From contig NXFV01000641.1 in assembly GCA_002803225.1 (NCBI GenBank), forward strand, positions 1-64,000: a stretch of DNA of 64,000 nucleotides, in the 5' to 3' direction. The number at the start of each line of letters is the position of its first letter. Position 1 is the first letter of the stretch. Source of the stretch: Gamarada debralockiae. Taxonomy: Eukaryota; Ascomycota; Leotiomycetes; Helotiales; Hyphodiscaceae. The notes beneath the pieces are model-generated. The model was not told the DNA's origin. It saw only the letters and a program-made list of their open reading frames with translations, and did no database searches. Below, piece by piece: positions 44,569 through 57,119 of this stretch. The position numbers and the translations under genes were made by a program.

Positions 44569-46785
44569 CATGTTGATGGCGTTGCTCAGCTTGAATTTGA
44601 GTGGCTTCATGAACTCTTGGAAATTGGTTGCCGGTTTGAAGAAATAGCTAGACTCCTCATCGAAGGCGAGAAGGCGTCGCCTTGGATTCCTCTTGACTGG
44701 CATATTTCTGTTGTGTCAATCTCTTCACTTGGACTTCACCAGCCAAATTGTGTCTATTCTGGTGGACAAAAGCTTGATACGGGCTCTCGCGCGATCAATA
44801 CAAGGGCTTCTCAAAGTATCGACATGAGTCTTGCCATTAATGGTTCTAGAGTGAAGGGGACTATCAGTGAACTCTGCGGTGTTGCAGGTGCTCTCCCTTT
44901 GGCTTCCAATAATTATTCCTGGAGCCAATGGACATTGTGCGTCCGTTTCACTGGAGAAGAAAACTCCGTCGCCTGGATAGGCAACGCTAAAGACTCGCCT
45001 GCGACTCCTGATCTCTGCGATCCCGTTCTTCGAATGATAGACGCATTGACACGGGCTTATCATACTGTCGGCTATCTTCAGGAGAACCGACTCTGCTGCG
45101 ACAGCTTTACAATACTACGGCTTAGACGACCGCCGAATGAAATGACCCGAATTGAGCAGTGTCGAATGAGTGTTTTCACTTGTTGAACAATTATGCTCGG
45201 CTTTAGAGCAATGGAGGAACGAAACTACGGCCGAAAATCTGTTGTCCTGTGCAGTAATAGCAAGGGCTGCCATATCCTCAATTCATGAAGCACATATCGA
45301 AGATCTGAATCGACAATCTTCAGATCCCATCGCTCTGTTGAACGATTGTGCCTTGGCCGTACAGATACTGGCTTTCAGCATTCTGAGCTATGCGCAAGCA
45401 TACACTAGCAGCCTGCACCCTGGATTTTGGTAGATCCTTTACTGGAACTACACTTACTCGGAAATTCACTGGAAGCTGAGCTGGCCTATCATGTCGTAGT
45501 AAGCCCTCCTCGAATTGACATGTATGGGAGACATGCTTCGAAAGCCCATCCTAGTTGTTAGGTTTTCAAGGGATTTATCTCTTGGTATCGGCCATGACAA
45601 ATCCTATAATCTTTTGCGCCCCCTGAAGACATTGCAGACACATGGGTTCCTAGCAGATGCGGCTGGAAAAGTTAGGACCTCAAGACCTTACTTAATCGAG
45701 ATTGGAGGAATAATTGCCCCTGCTGCGAGAAATTCCTCAAAGCACCATTAGACTACAGGTAGTAAAGCTTACGAAAGCTTGGTTTTATCCTTCAATTCAA
45801 AGGAAAAGTTATTGATTGGCGGTGTGACAGTCAACCACAAATGGTCGTTGAACGAGGATGAGAGTTGGCGCCACCCCACAGCCAACGCATACCTCCGACA
45901 TTTGGGAACGCATGAGAGTGGATGGGAGCTCCGATAAAAGGGGATTATCCTCCAATCAGGCCAGTACGGTGTTCTAGCGTTCAACATCACCTGCATCAAG
46001 CAAAATGGTGTCACTCTCAAGCAGCAACAACTTATGCTTCCATCTAATGAGATCGATCTCGCATTTTTGAATTCAACATGCAGGCTCCAAATCAGCTTCT
46101 GCACAGGTGTTGCGCGAAGAGCTGCATTACGCGAATTGCTAGCAGATGTGATGGTCGATTTTGTGAATCGAAAGTTTTAAAGCCGGCCCACTGGGAGGAG
46201 CTTAAGATCGCCTATTCGATCGTCCAGAATTTCCGTGACGGAAATCTTGATCAGTGATTTGATGAATTATTTACTCAGCAGAGAGAAACGGCAATTCACA
46301 TCGTACGATCAATGCTGGAGGTCCTCAAATATACTGGAGTCAATAAGAGCGGCGAGGAACTTGTGATTGCCTGGGTTCGAAGACCGAGCCCGTACTCCTG
46401 CCTCCAACTCCGTTGCGAGAAAACCAGTCTCGGGCTAGGACCTTGGCAGATTCGGAAGACTGCGCTACTTCTGCATATTATCACCCCTTTTTGCCTCGAG
46501 ATCAAGAAGCACAGATGTCAAGGTCTCGAAGTAGCCCCTTGGCACATGCCAGTAACCTGTTAGACACATCAGTGTGCCCACAGCTGTCCAGAGAATTAGT
46601 CTCTGTGGCGAGTGCGCTTGCACCGTGGAAGTTACAGCATCAAGCTTCCTACCGGGTTGAAAAGTCCGGCTCGAATCTCATTGCGAAAGTTTGGCTAACG
46701 AAAGATGATCCTGAGCCACGGCTAGTGATCAGACAAAATGTTATTCCAGAGAAACATAGGGCGAGGCTCCCCAACGCATAGTCGA
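44569..46785 (+). pseudogene. Broken gene of a large unnamed fungal protein family
   Basis: Colinear pieces in different frames: HVDGVAQLEFEWLHELLEIG followed by CRFEEIARLLIEGEKASPWI (44569 on); ISELCGVAGALPLASNNYSW; LQENRLCCDSFTILRL; VEQLCSALEQWRNETTAENL and QILAFSILSYAQAYTSSLHP (45170-45430); PILVVRFSRDLSL and LIEIGGIIAPAA (to 45720); KLLIGGVTVN, TLKQQQLMLPSNEIDLAFLN and QISFCTGVARRAALRELLAD (to 46160); VLKYTGVNKSGEELVIAWVR (46320); LADSEDCATSAYY; KVWLTKDDPEPRLVIRQ (46690-46730). I remember these blocks from large uncharacterised fungal proteins but know no function. At least five frame changes and several stops make it a pseudogene. Confidence 0.55.
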
Positions 46786-47494
46786 AAGGCTTGGACGGTT
46801 GAGGGAGCAGTAGTTCTCAGCGGCCCTGACCTCGCAGGTGGCCATCCTTGCCGAAATATAATGAGATGATGAGATGGTAATGATGAAGCTATGTTATAGC
46901 GTAGCAACACTCCCAAGTGGCAATATTCTGTCTGAGCAATGACATTTCGTACCACTTTTAATAGCGAATAGGCTGGGGCACCAAGCCAGCACACATACCA
47001 TGGTGATCATGGGGCATGTGGCTCCCCTCTATGATCTACCTGGTCACTGCCAATTTCCCTAACTTCAGTGTCTCAGTTCAGAGAACCTTCAGTTAAATCC
47101 CGGCAATAGCGTGTAGTGAACTGCGATATGTGACCACCCAGATATCTTGGCACTCTAAACAATCTTTTATTACCCTGGCTATGCCTTCGGTGTCGCCTGC
47201 ACCGAATTTAGCGAACGCTTTCCAATTACTTCGAAGAGATCTTGCAATTCGCTGACTTATGAGTCCCATCCGTTTATCCTAAATGCAAGCTAGCCGCAGA
47301 CGGATACGCAGACGCAGACCCCGATCCTCATGGAGAAGACGGGGGACCATCCAAAACCTGCCAAACGCCCAACCAACGAGTCGGACGCGCAGTCCTGGCA
47401 GAAGCAAGCAAACTATAAAGCTTGATTTCTGAGCCACAAAAGCAGATTCGGTGATTTGCTGCAATACTGTAGGGTGTACAAGGAGAGAAGGGAT
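46786..47494. other. Intergenic, nothing recognised
   Basis: No frame here shows a domain on either strand. Confidence 0.35.
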
Positions 47495-47528
47495 TCAGAA
47501 GGAAACATGAATCGTCGGAATGTATGGA

Positions 47529-47892
47529 CAAGCACGATCGACCAGACAAGTCTCCCGCAGAAGGTTACGAAAAAGTGCCACGGGACACATCTAGTGGTCT
47601 GCTTAGAGAAGAAAATGAGGTCCTCGAGATCACGGAGTGAGTTTTGACTCTTCCTAAATTTTGTTGATCATTGCTGGCAAAAGACTCAGGCGCGTCAAAA
47701 GCCACTCCTCTGCCTGCACTGCCCACACCTCAACTGCAAGCGCCATACGGACAGGAAAATTCACAAGGAAATCAGAACAAGCACATAAGTGGTGTACACA
47801 GTTTACCTTCCATTGTACCCGAGGACGCTGTGACTGAGGAAGAGGGAAGTGATATTGTTTTGAGAAGGAAAACATGGCGTCAGCGACCATGA
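47529..47892 (+). CDS. Tentative small two-exon gene, unknown
   Basis: ATG at 47526-47529 opens MDKHDRPDKSPAEGYEKV then GLLREENEVLEITE up to a good donor (GAGTGAGT, 47637-47644). A second open stretch, ASKATPLPALPTPQLQAP ... VPEDAVTEEEGSDIVLRRK, runs to TGA at 47890-47892. Both have coding-like composition, but the obvious acceptor (CAAAAG at about 47688) does not join them in phase, so there is either a frameshift or a different junction. No domain recognised. Confidence 0.25.
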
Positions 47893-47939
47893 GATTCGAC
47901 ATGAACTGATCCTACTTCCACACCAAAGGAAAGGTTTTG

Positions 47940-48480
47940 TCTATTAGAGGAAAGAGACTTTGAGGGTATCACCGACGATGAGCTGGTAGATACCGGGAAA
48001 AGTGGAGTTGTCGATACAGGTGACTTTATTGACCCTTACGGTGTCAAGGTTACATCGACAGCAGTTGTGAAAATGGATACCTCTATATAGGCGGAGGCTG
48101 CGAATATAGAAGGGATTTCCAAGCATCGCCTGTGTGATTGCCACGTCTCTGCAGGGCCTCATCTATCGGAGAGGTGGGGTACGTCGTCATGGAAGTGTTT
48201 ATTTTCCACCAGTTCCTTATCCGCGCCCTCATCAGAAATAGTGATCTCCCCAAACATAGTACCGCACCATCCACACCAATGTTCTGAGAGGAGATCTTCG
48301 CGAAGAAGGATTTTGGCTTGGCCCTGTGTTACCTCCCGTCAGCACTCCATTTTCTTAATTCCCGTCGTCCAATGCTTTAGAGTGAATGGCAGATTGCAGC
48401 ATACCTTTCCAACCTGCTTAGTCTGATCAGCGATCCTTCGCATGCAAGGGGACATAATGATGTCGGATGGCGAGGTGTAG
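47940..48480 (+). pseudogene. Relic resembling a small-molecule phosphotransferase (APH-type) gene
   Basis: The + frame reads LLEERDFEGITDDELVDTG, VVDTGDFIDPYGVKVTSTAV and VKMDTSI, then a TAG, then AEAANIEGISKH. This resembles the N-lobe start of fungal aminoglycoside-phosphotransferase-like proteins. Further on, GEVGYVVME and GHNDVGWRGV may be the hinge and catalytic-loop remains, in other frames. Stops and frame changes throughout. The family call is weak. Confidence 0.35.
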
Positions 48481-48854
48481 GTTAGTTTCTCCTATACTGC
48501 GACCATTTTACTAGAGATTGGTCTCTCTGCTACCTATAGATGTCTCTGGGGATTGATAAAGAGGGGACTTCTTGGCTCTCCCAAAGTTCATATTGCAAGA
48601 CTTGAAGATGGTACTTTGTGCTCTTGACATCGACCTTTAGCGTTTGCATTCGCAGGTTGCTATGCAGCGGCGCGTTGACATCTCGGTGCAGTATCTTCGT
48701 CTTCGGAGTCGTGGATTCGCTTTGCCTTCTCGGTCGCCGCAATTATCCCCGCCTTCAGCGCTCTCGGTGTTAGGACTGCGCAGAGTACCTTGCCGCCACA
48801 GCCAGAGAACGTGGTGCTCCTGAAGATTGATTACTTGTCGGCGATCCATTCCTT

Positions 48855-49151
48855 AAGGCTAATGATTCCCGGCCCCGTCTACCCTCAAATTTTGACTTCA
48901 TGCCTTAACATGATTTTTCAGGCATCAACTTGCCATCAATTCCTACTTCTACTATGGAAAGACCCGACGAAAGGGGGTAGGGGTTCCCCCGACCCGAAGG
49001 GGTTTGTGGGGAATCCCCCTCCACCCCTCCCCCCCCCCCCCCTTCTCCCCGAGTAATAGGCGTCGGGCACGACAATTTCGTAGTTTGGTTGAGATATAAA
49101 GTCATGAAGTTTGGTGGTTTGGGGGGGAGGGGGCCGGGAATCATTAGCCTT
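48855..49151. mobile_element. Short inverted-repeat element (MITE-like), about 297 bp
   Basis: The left end AAGGCTAATGATTCCCGGCC is repeated exactly in inverted form at the right end (GGCCGGGAATCATTAGCCTT, 49132-49151). Weaker inverted similarity continues inward past ACTTCATG. CCTT flanks both sides and could be a 4-bp target duplication. The interior holds G/C homopolymer runs (GGGGGTAGGGG, C14) and no ORF. Confidence 0.7.
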
Positions 49152-51285
49152 CCTTTAAGACCCCACTTCCCCGCTTTCTCCACTCTAACCCCCCAAATAA
49201 AAGAACAGTCTTATCCTGTGTCTCCTGCTTCTGGAGTCGCATTGTGTTAAGTCGTTGTATTCTGTTCCGGACACTGCCTTTGGTGGACTCGTCAAACGCC
49301 GATCTGGGTTTGCTGATTTTGAAAGAGCTATTCAATGGGAATTCGAGAGCGATCGATGTTGATGATAAAAGGTCGCCTGAGCCCAATTCGTATGCAATTT
49401 TTAGTGGATCGGAAATTTCGGAGAAGAACCACGGTATTGAGACAAGATAAGATCTGCTTTCTGGTCAGAAGATGAAAGATTGTCAGAGGTGGAAAGCCAA
49501 ACAATATTGATTCATATCATCTATCCTTCCTTCCTCCTCCTCTTGTCCATGTTGTGCACGCCTCCAAGGTCATGATGTCTGCTCTGCCTCGTGTCGTTGT
49601 GAAGGTTCCGAATTCTGGCTGTAGTGAAGTTCTTGCTTTCCTATTTCCCGTGTCTCAATGCGACCGCGACCCTACTCGTCAAGCTTGATATTCTATTGAG
49701 ACTCTAGATTGTTTCTCGTTCTGTATATCATCCTTTGGTGCTTTTGATCCTGGGAGTTCCGGCTTTTCGGCGGAATGGCTCTTTGGGAGGGTCTTGGAAT
49801 CGTGTAGGTTGTTGTTGAAATGAAATTGAAAACCTGGAATTCCATCTCCAGTCATTTAGGGTAGATCACGTGCAGACTACGAAGCGTGTGGTACCTGCAT
49901 TAGCGTGGGCCCCATCACTTTCAGCTACGAGACGACAAGTCTTCGAAATGCGGAGTTACGTGATCAGCGAGGAGGAGGTTCATAAATCAGAAGTGTATGG
50001 AAATCTTGGTATTTGGAAAGATAGCTGCTGATCGCAATAGATAATACAGAGCTGACTGACACAGCGGAGAAAACATCGCTTCTTTCGTGTATGATTATCA
50101 CATGAAGTCATTTTATTGTCTTGCGACCTATTGGGCTAGAGAGAGTTAACAGGGGCAGAATAATTTGAGATTGCATGGCTAGATACTTTGACCTGGTGAA
50201 ACAATATCATAAGGCCACGGTGATTAATGAAGTGATGGATCGATCGTCGGTACGTGCAGAAATTTTAAGCCGCCGATATTTCGCACGAGCTACGCCAAAT
50301 ATTTCCATCCCCAAGGGCTGTTCTTGTTGATCATCTCCCCAACCTTCCTCAGATCTCACATACCTTCGGTTACACCCAAGCATCACCTCATATAACTTTG
50401 ATCTGACCAGGTAGCAATGAAACCAACACCATCACGAAAGAGGGGGGCATCACCATGAGGGAACTTTCGGACAACACTTCCAAGCGACGCTACATGGTCT
50501 CCTCCTACCGATTCCATTCTGTCACGTTCGACCTTCCGTAGCAGTGACAGCCCCTGTGGCACGCCCGAGACATGCACATGCGCCTCGCACCAGCTTCTCG
50601 TATCGACCTCATCCAGCAATCTGCTTCAGCCTTCATTGCCAGCTCCCAGCAGGATGGAAACAACTCGCGGTAAGCCACCTCCCCCCAATCCGTAAGACCA
50701 AGCAGCACATTCTTGAGAGGTGGTATGGATGGAGGCAAGTGCATCATCCATCCTCCATGTCAAGTTTGGCAGCGTTGTTGACTAACAAGTCGTCTTCAAT
50801 AGGAGAATTGAAATAGAACTTGATCGTCATATGCCACATAAATAAAAGCCCTGTGCTGCCGTGAAATAGCATGGGTAGCAGCTCTGTCTACATGAGAATC
50901 GCGATGCAACAACATCCCTTTCAGGACTGTATGTGCGCAGCAACGTCCAATAAGGATGGCTATTTCTAGAGACTCGAAAGGTACCGGATACTTTTGTCCG
51001 GCTTCCAACCAGGGGTTTTCCGGCGGCATTGTTAGTGGACTTTTTTTTTAGCGACCCACCCGTACTTGGCCCTGTCATTCCCCTAGGCTGCGGCTAATAT
51101 TTCTTGGACTTTGATACCCACCAGAACGTTCTCTTCCTCCCAGTCAAAGTTAGATACCGTGGAAGCTCTCGCACTCATTTGCGCTACGTCTACATGAAAT
51201 ATAAGGTTCTCATGAATAATTGCTTGCAAGAAGCTGCAGCAATTTTTACAGGCCGATTATCGCCCATCATTGACTATCAACAAAC
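49152..51285. other. Intergenic, mostly featureless
   Basis: On the minus strand 50383-50747 two overlapping frames (LLGLTDWGEVAYRELFPSCW; VVRKFPHGDAPLFRDGVGFI) could be scraps of a decayed gene, but no family is recognised. Nothing else is seen; the promoter of the next gene lies at the right end. Confidence 0.3.
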
Positions 51286-54200
51286 ATGGACCCAGCGAAC
51301 GAGAGCCTCAAGAACTTGAATCTGAAAGGTCTCTGTTCGTACCTTGGCTACCAAAAAGACCATCCAACTCGAGACTCCGAGCAATTGATGGACGCCGTGG
51401 AAAATTATTTAGAAGAATACGAAGCTGGTGGTAGTCGAATCCCACCGAACTTGACAGCTTACCCTATGGAAGCACAATTATGCGCGGCGAACTTCCTCAT
51501 GGAAGAAAATCGAGGAGACCTGTTCTGGCCGGAATTTTCGAGTGACGCTCTTGCCTGGGGGCGGTTAGAAGACCAGCCAAAGTAAGTCTACCTGTTCGCT
51601 TTGAAATTCCGCGGGATAATTAAAACATGTAGGATAACTTTGGCCGTTGCATACATGTTTCGCCGCCGTGCATTTTATAACTATCAGTCAAGACTGAAGC
51701 GTGAGAAGAAAGCTGGGGCTGAGCAACCACTGGCCAGAAAAAGAATGGCGAAGAAGCCTAGATCGCCAGGCAGCGTAAGATCCCACAGTGTATTTGCAAT
51801 CGGAAAGAATTGTGGTATTGAATTGACACTAGGACGAGGGCAGCGACTCTGAAGACGAAGATGGCGGCATGGACCCGGCAATCAATCTGGTGCCGTGGAC
51901 TCAGCCTCGTAAGAAGTTCAGTCGCAAGAGTTGCATCCAGTACTTGAAGTATATTGATCCCCAGAACGACCGTGAAGATTTGAAGGAGTTCACCATTTCG
52001 TGGCTTGCAAAGGTACGCCCTGCTATCACTGAATGCATCTACATGAACTCAAGGCGGTGAAGGCAGATACTCCTTGGCCTCTTTCGGCAGATAAACGCTT
52101 GCAGATGTTCATGCATAGCAGAAACTTCTATTTCTCTGTCGACATGAAAGAGGACATCACTCGTGCGCTCATCAATCAACTGCGACGAGGTACAGAGCTC
52201 GAGGCGGATGTCGGTGGATCTCAATACTCAAAATTTAACCAACGGGTTGTCGATCGAATTGAGTACTGTACGAGACAATTCACCAAACATGGCTATCTCG
52301 AATATGAACTCGACGGGACACCGAATAAGACGAAACAATTTCGAGATTTCTGGGATAAGCGCGAGGAACATTGGAAGGGACATCCGGCATATCTTGGAAA
52401 TCCAAAGCCCAGAAAGAGGCAGAGAAAAGCGAAGCCAGAGAAACCCCCTCCAAGTTCCCCCGTCGTGTTTCCAAATCTCATGCAAAACTTCGTTGAAGAG
52501 TCAAGCGAAGAGCTAGGATCGATGGCAATACCAGCACAGGCACACATGGTCAACAACTTTCTAGCAGATCATGACCCGGACACAGATCCCTCCTCTTCTG
52601 AACTCAGCACGCCCAGGTCGCCACGAACACCAACAGACAGTGATAACGTCAAAGTCGGAACGCCAATTCAATATACTCCATCCTACGTGGACCTTCTGAC
52701 TCCAGAGTCTTCTAAGGGTTCGACGCCTGGAATCGAGCTGCTGATGCCAATTCCCGTTATTGCAACTGATCTATCGGCGACGGAAGGAGGGGCAGAGACA
52801 AACCGAGAGCTGGAAGCCCCATCTGCATCAAATTTGGTACGCAGGATTACAAACGAGAACCTAGGAGAGACTCTGAATACACAAAGGGATGAAGAGCGAA
52901 GCGGGATTGAGCTAATGGATGATGGCCTAGCGGTTGGAGGTCCGCCCGCTCGAGTAAATAATTTAGAGCAGGCACCCGCCGCCAGCCGGAAGGAAATACA
53001 TCAATCTCACCCTCAAGCACAGCCTCAGCCGAGTCCAGCTATCCTGGGAGTAACTCACCTCGAAACAGTACCCGTTGCCGATTCGCAGAGCAGCTCTTCC
53101 TCTCAGAATTCAACCTCTCAGCAGATGTCCACCGAAGAACCCCCACTGACAGCTGTTCCTCCAATACAGCTGTTCCTCCAATGCAGCAGTCCCCATTTGC
53201 ACGATCATACTCTTTATCTCCAAAATCTCCTTCAAACTTGCCATCGTTCCCGCATGATATCCGATTTCAATATGAAAGGGATTCTAGAGATTTTGGAGAG
53301 CGACGTGGTGCCCCCACTGGGCTTGCCGGACGCCCTAATCATCCACCATCTGACCCCACTCTCTTTCCCTCTTTCTCGCTCCAGCCGGGTATAGGTCATA
53401 GGCAGGCTCACCTCTCTGGAAACATTCCTCTGAATACTATTCGAAGCCCCGAAGGAGTTGCAGGTCACAATGGCAATGCGCCGGACTCTCATCAAGGTTT
53501 CACGCAGGACCTAGTGTCTTCCGGCTTTCAAGGCTCTCCTCAAACACAAAATCTGAGCTCGTCCACCGATTCAGGGCCATATCCACCTCCTACAGAGACG
53601 CAATACTCGCCAGAAGCGAGGGACATCGTATTCATCTATGACGCTCGGTGTCCAACCCTTCACAGACCTCCTGTTCCTCCGCTTTTGCCAATCAACAACT
53701 TTTCACATTACTCTAGTTTCTCTAGTCAGGATCAACCTCCAGCCTACTTTCATCGTGAGAGTACCCAGATTGGTGAAGGATATCGTCGAGGTCTCCCTAG
53801 TTCACTCCCTGCACAGAACACAGTTCAATGCATCCCTACCGCCCCTCCGAACCCAATGCCCTGTCCTCCACAACTTCCGGCTCACCAAAGCGATCCTTCG
53901 TGGACTCCACAATACGCACCCTCTCCGCACGATCCATCTGTACAAAATGCACACTTCTACGGTCTACCTCCCCAGAACCGCGACGTTCATAGACCTCCAC
54001 CAGTAAACGCATTCTCCCAGAGTGGGACGCATCAGCATCCACCGTTTGAGATCCAAGCCAACTCACATCGCAGAGCAACATTAGCGCAGAATCAACTTGT
54101 ATACAACACACTACCCGACCATATCACTCCGAAGGCAACGGCACAAGCTCAGGTGCCTAATACCACTACATCTCAGCATGCCCAGAAAGAAGATCTCCCC

Positions 54201-55156
54201 ACTCCACCTCAAATGAATCGTCTCGCTCCAAAACTAGCAACTCAGGGGCAGCTACTAAGCACTCTCACATCTTATAATGCTCAAAATGGAACATTACCAA
54301 TTCAATCCGAGCCGGATAATGTACCGAACACGACGGGTCCCAACACTCCGCAAAACGCAACCCTTGCTAGTGAGCCTCCCGTGGAACCTGTGCCTCTAAA
54401 TTCAACCGGCCAAAATAATCTGCCGAGGAATCCGCCTCTTGTGTTGGAAAACAAGGCCCTCCCAATCCCAACCCAAACCGAGCCGAGGCTGCCAGAGATC
54501 CGCCTCCTGTTAGAGAGCAAAGCCCATCGGAGATGTCCATTGAAGACGTACAGGCAGGGAAAGATCCAGTCACACTGCTGCATGTTCTATCGCCAAAGCA
54601 AAATCCAAGCTCAAGTCGCCGGCCGTACGTCTATGTACCAGAACCGAATCCATTCTCAAAGGAGCCTTCAGCGGAGGAGAAGGCTCGGATGCAGCTTCAA
54701 TGCAAAGTCTCTCGACCTTCGAATTATGAGCCAAATTACGAACTGCCCCCCAGCTTAAGATCCGCCATCGTTCCAGCCCAGAATCAAGGAAAAAAGCCTA
54801 AGCTCCAATTTATCCTCGAAAAACGCAAAGGCATCCTCGACTTCAACAACCCTGTCTCTCGCGAGGAGTGGTGGGCATATAAACTGCACGAGATCTTTAC
54901 ATTGGTAGCGACTAAGACGAGACAATCTGCTGCTACGCTTTCATGCATCACATTGAGGTACAATTGGGGCGGACGCGAAGCTATACTTGTGAGGGAATTT
55001 ATAAGCGAAGAGTCTTGGGGAGAGATGAAGAGGAGGATTAAGGACGTGTTTTTGAATGCGAGAGAGGAGATGCCGAAGAAGAAGATGTTTGAGATTTGGA
55101 TTAAGAGTGGTGACACTACTGCTCAAGGAGGGAATGAGGATGACGACGATTGGTGA
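51286..55156 (+). pseudogene. Large low-complexity fungal gene, frame-broken (17-bp duplication)
   Basis: Exons 51286-51581, 51633-51774, 51833-52012 and 52054 onward join in frame (introns 51582-51632, 51775-51832, 52013-52053). The N-terminus (MDPANESLKNLNLKGLCSYL ...) and a segment KRLQMFMHSRNFYFSVDMKE are compact; a basic KPRKRQRKAKPEK stretch follows, then a very long Ser/Pro/Gln-rich region, and a compact C-terminus (QFILEKRKGILDFNNPVSRE, EEWWAYKLHEIFTLVATKTR, SCITLRYNWGGREAILVREF) with an acidic end. The frame shifts at 53149-53182 (tandem copy of 17 bases) and again at about 54430-54480. Without the breaks it would encode roughly 1200 residues. I recognise no domain. It may be a recent pseudogene or an assembly artefact. 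Confidence 0.6.
53149..53182. repeat. Exact 17-bp tandem duplication inside a coding exon
   Basis: ACAGCTGTTCCTCCAAT occurs twice in a row. Reading with one copy keeps the downstream frame (PPLTAVPP-MQQSPFARSYSL); with two copies the frame is lost and ends at 53394. Confidence 0.9.
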
Positions 55157-57114
55157 ATTGCCGTGGTGGTGATGTTCAAATTTTGGTGATGATTTCGAGC
55201 TTTGTGAGGTACTGTGTAGTTAATTAAATCATGAACGGACATTTGCATACCCTACTATCGCTCTTTAGTTTCTTGCCTATCTTGTAGAATATATTAATGA
55301 AAGACTAATGCAGCATGAACTGCTACAGGGTTCCGCGCGAAGGTCCTCGGGGATTGTAGCACCCCGCTCCCACAATCGCACCGAATAGAAATTTTGAAGG
55401 GCGGTATGCTTATGAATTCCTTCAGATAGGAACACATAGCTTGACGGACAAACTCAACATTCGTCGACTTTACGCAGACTCTGACCCTCCAGCTGAGTTC
55501 TTAATTTGCTCTGAGGTCGGAAAAGATAAGCAGCCCCTGTGGTGGAGTTGAGTGCTTAGGGGATATGGAAGCTATTGGTGAGTCATGCTTAACGGCACCG
55601 ACATAGTTAACTTGCACCTCCGTTCTTGTGCCTAGTATTCTCCTCGTTTCCGATTCTGCTAAATCCGCTATATTGTCACACTATACAAAAGCTTGCGGTA
55701 GCCACTCAAAGGAGGTAAATTAATTCACATAATTAATAGAATATAGGTCGAGCAATATTGTCTCCTTGTGAATAACCTACCTCGTCACCTCTTGAGGTTT
55801 ATACTACCTTGGCCTTTAAACTTCGACACTAGCCTCCTCCTCTTTATCCTTTACTCCCCGTATTATTATCCATGTCTTCTCCTCAAATCCCAATCTCAAC
55901 CTCATTATCTTCCACCACCAATACTATTATCTACGTTCTTCTCCTCGACTACTAATAACAACAATCTACTCTATCCCCTTTACCTACCCTTTGCCTTCTC
56001 CTCTTTACACTCCAATACCTACTTTCTCTTGGCGAAATATCCTCGCGAATGATAATACTCTACTTAAGGCAGCACATACTTTGTCTTTCAAAGCCCTAGA
56101 GAACGCACAGTCTTTAATCCTAATCCTCTGGTAGCGAAGACGATATAGGCGAGACAACTGGACTTTTCGAATATAAGGCTTTATATATATACTCATTAAA
56201 CTCAGTTAACCACTTATCCTATTTATACTTTTAATTGACGTGTGTAAAATGCCGATTAAGTAGTACGAGTTGTTTAAGCATCAAATTCTAGTCTTTGTCT
56301 TGAATGGGACTAAGGATCTAGGCTAACATAACCTTAGCGAAGTTGAATTTGAATGTGGGAGTGCTCGATGCGAAATCAAAGAACGAAACCTTTCGCACAA
56401 TGGGTCGGAAATTTTGCGGCTCTGGTTATAGTATGTTTGGATTCTTGTTGGCCTTCTTTGAAGACCGATATCAAGAACCTCTCGTCCCTTCTCTCGGGCC
56501 TGACCGAAGATCAAATTCTGCCGAAGCGAACGCTGATGCTCGAAACGTTGTCGGAAGGTCGGACCAGGTCTAGAGAGCTGGCAATTCGATCGTTGAAAGA
56601 GCTACTCGTACTCTGATGAGGTCAACTACGATTCTTATCTGACGGACGGAACTCTTTCCGTGGTCTCTCAGCCTGATAGTCAAGCTTCACCACATCTCCC
56701 TGTCGATCTTAGAAACAAATCCGGAAATACTGTAAACCTTCCCTATCCTGAGGGCAGCGATGACCCTGCTTCAGGTACTACATCACTAGATGATCTCAAT
56801 CATTTATCTCCAGTAGATGGGAAAGAGATGGATCGGGTTTGAGAAGGCTTTTCTCTTCCTTAGCACGTCGAATAGTCTTAAATTACATTCCTGAAGCAGA
56901 CTTTCCAAATCAGATATTACCTTTAATCATTTCTTAAATATAATCCCAATTCCGCTCCTGGCTTGATTCTCGTCCACAAACTCCTCGTTCACAAGACCTC
57001 GTCCACGAAGACCTCACGATCACGCTTGCTAGGTAGGAAGCTCCGAAGCCATGGTCCCCTCCAGCAGACGAAGCTCCCGTAAAGGAAGAAGGTCCGCGTC
57101 CCGATTCTTCCCAC
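55157..57114. other. Repeat-rich, AT-rich intergenic region
   Basis: At 55770-56040 the + strand is almost all pyrimidine plus A (CCTCCTCCTC, CTACTAATAACAAC), giving a false low-complexity ORF. A + frame at 56600-56840 (SQASPHLPVDLRNKSGNTVN) may be a protein scrap. No gene is supported. Confidence 0.4.
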
Positions 57115-57119
57115 AGCCT

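Noticed and set aside
50383..50747. APH-type kinase scrap suggested by FPHGDAPLFRDG
   Set aside because: A single HGD match without the following N and D motifs is too weak.
55768..56052. 94-codon + frame rich in Leu/Pro/Tyr
   Set aside because: Produced by a pyrimidine-rich low-complexity tract; no start context or conservation signal.
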